Shown in pieces: positions 20,639 to 27,695 of a stretch of 64,000 nucleotides of DNA; within the stretch, counting starts at the first letter, position 1, and every line of letters starts with the position of its first letter. The notes below the pieces were generated by a model. That model did no database searches. It worked only from the letters and a program-made list of their open reading frames with translations, and had not been told where the DNA came from. This DNA is from Anthracocystis setariae (lineage: Eukaryota > Basidiomycota > Ustilaginomycetes > Ustilaginales > Ustilaginaceae), in NCBI GenBank assembly GCA_928724745.1, contig CAKMXJ010000022.1, positions 186,001 through 250,000 on the forward strand, written 5' to 3'. The position numbers were made by a program, and so were the translations under genes.

Positions 20639-21985
20639 TTAAGGACCCGAAGTGCTGGAACTGGTCGCTTGGACGTACCTATTTCGCGGACCGGGTGCTT
20701 CGCGTTTATCGACGAACTCCTCGATTTGGCCCAGGATCTTGATGAAGTACGAGGGATCCCACCTCTTCGGAGGTGGTTTCCCTGTTCGGGAGGCAACGAG
20801 CGTGTCAATACAGATCTCCTTGGCTTCAGTGAGCTTGCCACGGAGACTGTCGACGAGGGCAATCTTTTGTGTTTTCTTGCCCTCGTACCCCAACCCTCGG
20901 CAGGGCTTCGAGATGATCATACAATGATCACAAGACCCGCGGGCGGGGTCTCTCTTCTTGCCTTGGTGGTTAACCCCGGCGCCAAAGGAGCAATGCACTC
21001 CGATGAGACGACACTCCTGGCAGCCGGGTTCGACAATCTTGAGGTCGGGATGGGGTACTTGGTCCAGCGGAGTGAAGTGCCGACGTGAATTCAGCACTAC
21101 TCCGGCTGGAACAACGAAACGCTTCTGTTTCGACGATGGGACTCCAGGTGTTAGCGGTCCCGACCACGCGAGGTGAGAGGGGAGCGGACTTTCTGCTGTT
21201 CCGCCGGCGGGTTGTGCTTCGTCGGCCTCGACGTTGGCTTCGGAAGCTGCAACGGCGGCAGCAGCGGCGCCCACTGTTCGGCGGCGTGGGGGCGAGGAAG
21301 TGGATTCCACGAGCTCGATTGCTCGGGAGGGGTAGATGGTGGTGGTAGCGCGTCCTCGAGTGCGCCGACTCTGTCCCTCGTCCTCGTCGTCGTCGTTACG
21401 GTGGAAGTTAGGGTCTACTTCGTAGTCTCCATCGACGAGGGAATCATCGGAATGAAGGAAGAGGCCCCTTTCTTCCAGCGCGTCGTCGGTCCGAATTGTT
21501 GTGACGGATGGTCTCAGCGCAGGGAGTGGTCTGCTGCGGAGTCGGAGGGAGTGGCCGGCGGTGCTGGGCGCGGTTTGCGAGGGTCGATCGTTACCGTCCT
21601 GATTTCTGACGGTGGTGCTGTCGTTGTCGGCGTCTTGGGGGTCCACGTCTTGAGCAACGGTGGGGGATGATGGAGGTTGTTCGTTGTCAATGTTATCTTG
21701 CGTGTTGTCAATGGCCATGTCATCGTTGACAGAGGGCAAGACGTCAGGAGATGGAGACTCCCGGTTAGTCGGCGGCGGAGGTTGAGCATTATCGAGTTGC
21801 ATTGCCTCGTCTTGACCTTCTTGAAGGGAGGGAGAGGCGGTGACGTCGTCCATGTTAATGTCGACGTTGGCGACGGTTGTGGCGTCACTGTTGTTGGTAT
21901 CGCCTGTGTGAGAGCTCTTCTTGCGCCGGGCCTCGGTGGCCTTGGCTAGAGCATCTCGCTTAGCTTGGGAAAGTCTTTTACCCAT
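20639..21985 (-). CDS. E3 ORF2: extra retrotransposon protein with Zn2Cys6-like cluster
   Basis: The Met at 21983-21985 gives 448 aa and starts MGKRLSQAKRD; the frame extends 90 codons upstream as probable leader. The protein has a basic start, a Thr/Asp/Pro-rich middle with an acidic block (NDDDEDEG), then the block shared with E2 (WSGPLTPG, KQKRFVVPAGVV). Six Cys follow at 322, 325, 332, 352, 355 and 362, spaced C-X2-C-X6-C-X19-C-X2-C-X6-C exactly as in E2, with GAGVNHxG in the long loop. A helical, charged region follows. The element's repeated site AACCCGACGTCGGGTT contains CCG and CGG triplets, the half-site type bound by Gal4-family clusters, which fits a binding role but does not prove it. 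Confidence 0.75.
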   Translation of the reverse strand: MGKRLSQAKRDALAKATEARRKKSSHTGDTNNSDATTVANVDINMDDVTASPSLQEGQDEAMQLDNAQPPPPTNRESPSPDVLPSVNDDMAIDNTQDNIDNEQPPSSPTVAQDVDPQDADNDSTTVRNQDGNDRPSQTAPSTAGHSLRLRSRPLPALRPSVTTIRTDDALEERGLFLHSDDSLVDGDYEVDPNFHRNDDDEDEGQSRRTRGRATTTIYPSRAIELVESTSSPPRRRTVGAAAAAVAASEANVEADEAQPAGGTAESPLPSHLAWSGPLTPGVPSSKQKRFVVPAGVVLNSRRHFTPLDQVPHPDLKIVEPGCQECRLIGVHCSFGAGVNHQGKKRDPARGSCDHCMIISKPCRGLGYEGKKTQKIALVDSLRGKLTEAKEICIDTLVASRTGKPPPKRWDPSYFIKILGQIEEFVDKREAPGPRNRYVQATSSSTSGP

Positions 21986-22582
21986 TGCTTCTTGTTGTAT
22001 GTCGACGTGGTTGGCGTCGGTCGTGATGGTGGTGAAAGAAGTGTGAGGAGGAAGTGTGAGAGAGGGCGTGCTGAGGACTCTTTCTTGGGTCCGCGCCTCT
22101 ATCCCAATCCTTTGTATGGTAACGCTTTGTTCGTTCTGTTCCGCAGTTGGCGCAGCATGTAGTGAGGGCCAGTCGTCGGGTTTTATGATCCGATAGAGAG
22201 TCTTGTCGGATGCGCCGCGTTTCATCTCGGTGGCTGTGATTGCGCAATGTGACATATGAGTGGTTTGCGGTGTTGGTGGTGATTTATTGTGGTTTTGTAG
22301 TTCGAGAGCTAGATCTTGTAGGTTTGGCGTCGGAGTTGAAATCCCGACGTCGGGTTTTGGGGTCTAATGAGAGTTGCTATATCTCGGGTCGCGCGTTCAT
22401 GCAGGGTCCATTTATTTTATGAGCTTTTATTGTTATTTTGCTGTGTTGGTCTCGTTCGGGTAGCTTTCGTGTTGTTTTCTTGATTTTTCGATGTTTTCTG
22501 GTAAAACGCGTCGGGTTGTGGGTGTTCATGTGCGGATCTTGATGATTAATCGATGGAAGGAGAAACCCGTCGTCGGGTTTTC
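21986..22582 (-). promoter_or_regulatory. E3 spacer between pol and ORF2 with two palindromes
   Basis: This ~600-bp spacer carries palindromes at 22341-22356 and, directly after the pol stop, 22564-22579. E2 has its own site type at both places. It is a candidate ORF2 promoter region or acceptor-site region. Confidence 0.5.
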
Positions 22583-25500
22583 CTAATTCGTGGGAAGTAT
22601 GTGGAGATTCTCGCGATTGACTTGAACTTTGTTCTTTTCCAATGCTTTTGTGAGAATGTCAGCTAGTTGGTTCGTTGTTGAGACTGGCTTCACAATCAGT
22701 AATCCCTCTGCTTGGTATGATCGGGTAATGTGATACTTGAGGCGAAAGTGCTTGGTCCTGTTGTGAAACTTGGGTTCCTTGGCGAGTTCGATGGCCGCGC
22801 GGTTATCCACCATAAGTTGCGTCGGGTTCTTGACTTTTAGGCCGAGTTCTTCGACCAGCCATCGGCACCACGTAATTTCCTTCGCTGCTTCGGCCATAGC
22901 TACATATTCTGCGTATGTTGTAGAGTCCGTGATGATGGACTGTAGCTTGGAAATCCAGCTGTATGGCATAGTATTGACCGTGTTGACAATTCCCGACGTT
23001 GATCTCGAAGTTAGTGTGTCCCCCGCGTGATCTGCGTCGGTGAATGTCTGAAATAGCAATCCGAAATCAAGATTCACGTCGTGAATTGGAAACCCGACGG
23101 CGGGTTTATATTCCAGACCGTGGGTTTCTGTTCCCTTGAGGTAACGTAACAAGTGCTTTGCCTGAACCATAGCATTGGAATGCGGGTTTGCAAGTTCGCG
23201 GCTGAGTCTCTGTACAGCGTAACTGATATCAGGTCTCGTGCATGTTGCAATGTAGAGGATTTGGCCGACAATGCTCCTATACTTGGAATGTTCTGATGAG
23301 GAGAGGAGGTCCCCTTCTGCTATGTTGGCACTCGGGTTGAGCGGAGTGTGTACGATGTTGGCAGATTCGAGCCCGTAAGTCAGAAGGAGCCGTCGGATGT
23401 AGCTGGTTTGGGACAAGTGTATGGAGTCCGGCGATTGTTTCACTTGAATGCCTAGGATGTAGTCAAGCTGTTCTCCACCCGTCATCTTGAAGTGCTTCCT
23501 GAGGTCGTTCATTACGGTTTCGGCGAGGGGTTTAGAGCGAGCGAAGATGAGTATGTCATCCACGTAGAGTGTGAGGATGAGCGGGTGAGTCTCGGACCCC
23601 GACGTCGGGTTTTTGATGTAGAGCGCGGAATCGTGGTTACTGCGCTTGAAACCCATTCCCCGCAAAGTTGAGTCTGCTTTCTGGTACCAAGTACGACCAG
23701 CTTGCTTGAGACCGTACAATGACTTGTTTAGCTTGCAAAGTAGACCCGGGGTGTGAGGATCTGCGTCGGGTTCGCGAGGCGGTGGTCGCATGTATATATC
23801 TTTGTCGATTTCACCATTGAGGTAGGCGGTCTCGACATCCATTTGGTAGATAGTCAATCCAATCTGTAGACTTAGTATCATGAGCAGACGGAGTGTCGCA
23901 AGCTTCACGACGGGTGCGAAGGTCTCGTCGTAATCTATGCCGTGTTTTTGTGCGAATCCTTGTGCTACCAAGCGAGCCTTGTACTTGTCAATTGTTCCAT
24001 CGCTTTTTCGCTTGATCTTGAAGACCCATCGACTTCCGATGACGTTTGCGTCCTTCGGGGGGGTCACAAGATTCCAGGTGTTGTTGTTCTTGTGCGACGC
24101 AAGTTCTCTATTTACTGCCTGTTTCCACAATTCCCAGTCGGGTCTTCGGAAAGCCTGAGTGATTGTTCGTGGTTCGTCGTCGAGTAGCCCGATTGGGTCC
24201 GAATCGTCCAATCCCGACGTCGGGTTTTCGACCCCGTCGGTTTCTTCGAGAGCTGCGAGCGCGTCCAGGCGTGGTGAACTTGGTGGCGATCCAGGTGGAG
24301 TCTGGATCCCTGCCGCTCTCTCTTCGGTAGTAAGGTAAGGCCAGCTAGTAAGGTTTTCTCTTGTTTCTTGTCGAAGTTCGGTATTTTGGTCATTTGACTG
24401 AGGGGGAATATTGATTTCCTTCGTCGTTGTGTCAATTCTGGGCGGGTTCGCGAACCCGACGTCGGGTTTTGCAAACCGCACTGAACTTTCGGTATCATAC
24501 GAGAAGGGGAAAGTCCCTTCGTCGAATGTTGCGTGGACCGTCGTAATGTATCGATCTTCGGCTACGTTATATAACTTGAAGGCCTTCGTCCCTGCAGCGA
24601 TGCCGACGTAGACACATGCCAGTGCGCGGGGTTCCAATTTGTCCCTTCTTTCTTCCGGAACGTGTGCCCATGCAGCACATCCGAACGTTCGAGCGAGGGA
24701 GAAGTCAGGTGTAATGGAACGCAACAGTTGGGTCGGGATCTTCATCCCGGCGCCCTTTGTTGGGAATCGGTTATTGAGGTAGACCGCGTGGAGGAAAGCG
24801 TCTCCCCACATATGATACGGTGAGGATGATTGGATCATCATGCAGCGAGCTAGGTCGAACAGGGTGCGATTCATTCGTTCTGCAACCCCGTTCTGTTCTG
24901 GCGTGTATGGAGCGGTGTGTTCGTGGATGATCCCATTTCCCCGAAGTAGCTCTGCAAGTTCTTTACTCGTGTATTTGCCTCCGTTGTCTGACCTGATTCT
25001 TTTGATCGATTGGCCGGTTTGCTTCTCCATCATAGTTTTGTATTCCAGGAAGTGGCCATACACTTCACTCTTCCTCGTGAGTAGGAAAGCGACGGTGAAT
25101 CTTGAGAAATCGTCGATGAATGTGACAGCGTAGCGGTGGCCTTGAGGAGTTTCGTCGGGCATTGGACCCACGACGTCGGTATGTACAAGTTCCAGGGGTT
25201 TTGTGGAACCCGACGTCGGGTTTCGAGAGAACGCCTGTTTGTGCGACTTTCCGATCTGGCATGTCTCACACTTCGCGGGTGTACGTGGGTTGAGAGTCAC
25301 TTGAGGAACGACCTTCGCAATCTCTTCCAGACGTGCTTGACCAGGGTGGCCGAGGCGTTTATGCCAGTTCGTGGTGTTGGCCTCGTGTTCGGCCGCCATT
25401 CCGGCAAAGTCGGTGCCGACTTGGTCGACATACGTGAGGGGTCCAATATGGACACCTTTGCATGTAATTCTGCCGTCTGTCGTTCGGGCGATGGTTTCAC

Positions 25501-26779
25501 GATCGTTTGTAACTATTTCCACCTTCTTCCTCATCACTCCTGTGGAGAGAAGGTTGACGCCGAAGGATGGTATGTAAGCCACGTTCGATAGTGTGATCTT
25601 GTTCGTTTTTCCTTGTCCGATGTTGACTTCGAGGTCCACTGTGCCGAGTCCTTCGATTTTGACCGGAACTTCGTTTGCTACCCAGATGGGTCGCATTGAC
25701 ACGTCGAGTTTGAGATCCCGGAATAGAGTCTTGTTACAACAGATGTGTCGACTGGCACCCGAGTCCATTAGCCACATTGTTGATCGCGGGTGTGTGAACT
25801 CACTGGCGGAGTAGACGTTATCACGCCCGGGTTCACCAGTTTTGGTGTTCGGTTGAGAACCCGACGTCGGGTTCTTGGGTTTCGGGCATTTGTTCGCATA
25901 GTGCCCCTTTTCTTGACAATTGAAGCAAGTGATCTTGTCGATTGGCGTTTTCGGCTTCGTCTTGGGGTTTCGCTTCGGGTTTTGTTGACCCTTCCGTTTG
26001 TTTTCTTGTCCGGCGTAGTATGCCGATGACCCGACCCGGGTTCGCTGATGCATGCCCTGAACGTTGATACCAAGGCGCAATTCCTCGCTTCGCAGGCGAG
26101 TAACGATGTTGTCAAGCTCGACTTTCTCGTTAATGACGGCACTCTCGACAACCAGGGTCTCGATTTCGTTGTCGCCTCTTCGGACGATCATTTCGCTTGT
26201 CTCTCGGCGTGTTCGGTAGGTCTCCTCGATTTGTGCTCGGATGTTATCATATTCCTTGCGGAGACCCTTCATTAGTACGCTGTACTTCTTGTTGAAGCTA
26301 ATTGTAACGCCTGCCATGGTCAGCTGGTCTGACAGTTCGGTAATTCGACTGACGAACCCGTCGATAGTTCGTCTATCCTGCTTGAGACTGTTGAGCTCCG
26401 TCTCCATTTCCTCGAGTTGCCATTTCATGGCTTTAGCGAACCGTTCCTCGAGGGTTTTCCAGATTGTGTGCGCGTCTTCAAGATCCGCAATGGTGTGCTT
26501 GATTTCACTTGAGAGACTGCTTCGTAGCATGCCGCAAGCGGTGAAGTTGGCGTTAATCCACTCTCCGTATTTGGGGTCAGAGGCTTCAGGCCGGGGTAGA
26601 GTCCCCTTGATGATTCCATAGATTCGAGCACCCTTTTGCATAATAATGTCGATGCATTTGTCCTTCCATTGGTAATAGTCGCGTGCCTGTGTCAATTTCG
26701 GCAATCCGGGGGAATTATGCGGGACCCCGTCGATGGATTGCATGATTTCTTCGGTGTATTCGGAACCCGTCGTCGGGTT
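22341..26779. repeat. E3-specific dispersed palindromes (internal set)
   Basis: The consensus AACCCGACGTCGGGTT is a perfect 16-bp palindrome. Copies with 0-2 mismatches: 22341-22356, 22564-22579, 23091-23106, 23596-23611, 24211-24226, 24453-24468, 25207-25222, 25858-25873 and 26764-26779, plus three per LTR. A degenerate copy lies at 26028-26044. The copies on the coding strand encode NPTSG in one frame and KPDVGF or KPAVGF in another. Confidence 0.92.
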
Positions 26780-26890
26780 CGGTAAGTTTCTTTCGTGGTT
26801 TTCGTGTTCTCCGGTGATCGAATCGACTCGAGAGCGGGATCGAGTATTCAAGTATATATCGTTCGAGTTTCCAGCAGGCGTTGGGCTCAT
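22583..26890 (-). CDS. E3 gag-pol polyprotein (copia type), 1435 aa
   Basis: One uninterrupted frame starts at ATG 26888-26890 inside the PBS. Order: gag (PKLTQARDYYQWKDK), CCHC knuckle CFNCQEKGHYANKC (residues 322-335), protease LMDSGASRH (Asp 376), integrase HHCC (WHKRLGHPG ~511) and DDE (HTDVVG, SDNGG, NGVAERMN; D-35-E spacing), RT with YVDDILIF (1109), RNase H and a short tail. Gag and pol share one frame with no slippage site needed, as in several copia lineages. Two otherwise conserved integrase residues are changed relative to E1 and E2 (GGKY for GGEY, HEHTAPY for HERTAPY); neither is catalytic. Palindromes interrupt the protein at unconserved linker points, adding NPTSG-like peptides. 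Confidence 0.95.
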   Translation of the reverse strand: MSPTPAGNSNDIYLNTRSRSRVDSITGEHENHERNLPNPTTGSEYTEEIMQSIDGVPHNSPGLPKLTQARDYYQWKDKCIDIIMQKGARIYGIIKGTLPRPEASDPKYGEWINANFTACGMLRSSLSSEIKHTIADLEDAHTIWKTLEERFAKAMKWQLEEMETELNSLKQDRRTIDGFVSRITELSDQLTMAGVTISFNKKYSVLMKGLRKEYDNIRAQIEETYRTRRETSEMIVRRGDNEIETLVVESAVINEKVELDNIVTRLRSEELRLGINVQGMHQRTRVGSSAYYAGQENKRKGQQNPKRNPKTKPKTPIDKITCFNCQEKGHYANKCPKPKNPTSGSQPNTKTGEPGRDNVYSASEFTHPRSTMWLMDSGASRHICCNKTLFRDLKLDVSMRPIWVANEVPVKIEGLGTVDLEVNIGQGKTNKITLSNVAYIPSFGVNLLSTGVMRKKVEIVTNDRETIARTTDGRITCKGVHIGPLTYVDQVGTDFAGMAAEHEANTTNWHKRLGHPGQARLEEIAKVVPQVTLNPRTPAKCETCQIGKSHKQAFSRNPTSGSTKPLELVHTDVVGPMPDETPQGHRYAVTFIDDFSRFTVAFLLTRKSEVYGHFLEYKTMMEKQTGQSIKRIRSDNGGKYTSKELAELLRGNGIIHEHTAPYTPEQNGVAERMNRTLFDLARCMMIQSSSPYHMWGDAFLHAVYLNNRFPTKGAGMKIPTQLLRSITPDFSLARTFGCAAWAHVPEERRDKLEPRALACVYVGIAAGTKAFKLYNVAEDRYITTVHATFDEGTFPFSYDTESSVRFAKPDVGFANPPRIDTTTKEINIPPQSNDQNTELRQETRENLTSWPYLTTEERAAGIQTPPGSPPSSPRLDALAALEETDGVENPTSGLDDSDPIGLLDDEPRTITQAFRRPDWELWKQAVNRELASHKNNNTWNLVTPPKDANVIGSRWVFKIKRKSDGTIDKYKARLVAQGFAQKHGIDYDETFAPVVKLATLRLLMILSLQIGLTIYQMDVETAYLNGEIDKDIYMRPPPREPDADPHTPGLLCKLNKSLYGLKQAGRTWYQKADSTLRGMGFKRSNHDSALYIKNPTSGSETHPLILTLYVDDILIFARSKPLAETVMNDLRKHFKMTGGEQLDYILGIQVKQSPDSIHLSQTSYIRRLLLTYGLESANIVHTPLNPSANIAEGDLLSSSEHSKYRSIVGQILYIATCTRPDISYAVQRLSRELANPHSNAMVQAKHLLRYLKGTETHGLEYKPAVGFPIHDVNLDFGLLFQTFTDADHAGDTLTSRSTSGIVNTVNTMPYSWISKLQSIITDSTTYAEYVAMAEAAKEITWCRWLVEELGLKVKNPTQLMVDNRAAIELAKEPKFHNRTKHFRLKYHITRSYQAEGLLIVKPVSTTNQLADILTKALEKNKVQVNRENLHILPTN

Positions 26891-26894
26891 AACC
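26883..26894 (-). other. E3 primer binding site overlapping gag start
   Basis: GGTTATGAGCCC on the coding strand follows the LTR end TTTCACA. It is complementary to the initiator tRNA-Met anticodon arm; the ATG at 26888-26890 is the gag start. Confidence 0.86.
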
Positions 26895-27690
26895 TGTGAA
26901 ATAATAGCAAATGAGAAATGGCGACCTTACGGCAAAGCCAAGAATAAGTAGTTAATTATGGCTTTTGAGCGCGACTTACGGAAGTAGGCGTCGGGTGATC
27001 AATCCCGACGTCGGGTTCTGACAAACTGCGGGTTTGTTAGAATCCCGGAAGTCTTAGGATATCCGAACGTTATCTTTGTTGTTATTCAAAGATCCACGTC
27101 GGGTTTCGTACGCTCACGTCGTCTTCGCAGAGGTAGGAAGCTTGAACGATAAATACTATAAGTACTTTGATGACTACTCGACGAGTTGTCGGAGAGAAGG
27201 TATGGTAAGAGTAAATTGGGGAAAGATTCGATACATTCCAAAGACACTAAACGAGTCATGACAAAGAGGCGTTTATATACATGTTGAGTCCACGATGATG
27301 CTTCCTTGTGTTCGCACTGAACGTTCCTTGATGGATGTTATGGTGTCTATAGCGTGGTCCCCTTACTTGGTCGTTGACACCAGTCTTTCGCTGTGGGGTC
27401 TACCTTCTGGCCATATTGAGGGGGAATCCGCGCTTTCTATTCGAGTACGCATCCGGAACATTAAACCCCGACCGCGGGTTTTGAGACGATGTTTCGGACC
27501 TCCTGTCTTGAATCGTGTGTCTTGGGAACGTGTGTGAGTTTCGGTTGGTTTTGTGAATACTCTGTGGTTGTCCAAATCCGGTGAATAAAACGCGAACCCG
27601 CATGCGTGTTACAAAACCCGACGGCGGGTTTATTGCCGAAGGGTGAAATGCTCCAAGTGTGAGACGACAAATGGAACCCGTGTTCCAACA
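26895..27690 (-). repeat. E3 5' LTR (promoter copy)
   Basis: This 796-bp LTR has TATATAAA at plus-strand 27272-27279. Palindromes at 27465-27480 and 27615-27630 lie about 190 and 340 bp upstream of TATA; one at 27002-27017 lies in the leader side. Confidence 0.93.
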
Positions 27691-27695
27691 CTTAA
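27691..27695. repeat. Right target site duplication of E3 (CTTAA)
   Basis: CTTAA repeats 19757-19761. The host sequence then continues TTCCAATAAACC. Confidence 0.9.

Larger units (their letters stand above)
19762..27690 (-). mobile_element. E3: complete, apparently intact copia-type LTR retrotransposon
   Basis: This 7.9-kb element has LTRs of 797 and 796 bp that differ by one indel (19953 region) and one substitution (20109/27240 region) by eye, with CTTAA duplications at 19757-19761 and 27691-27695. In coding direction: 5' LTR 26895-27690, PBS 26883-26894, uninterrupted gag-pol 26890-22583, spacer, ORF2 21985-20639, PPT 20559-20567, 3' LTR 19762-20558. It is closely related in layout to E2. 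Nothing obviously breaks its coding capacity, so it may be a young autonomous copy. Confidence 0.95.

Noticed and set aside
19869..26779. CRISPR-like array from the regularly recurring E3 palindrome
   Set aside because: Spacing is irregular (hundreds of bases), copies lie in coding sequence of a eukaryotic retrotransposon, and no cas genes exist.
26883..26894. tRNA-Met gene fragment
   Set aside because: Only the anticodon-arm complement is present, next to an LTR; it is a primer binding site, not a tRNA gene.
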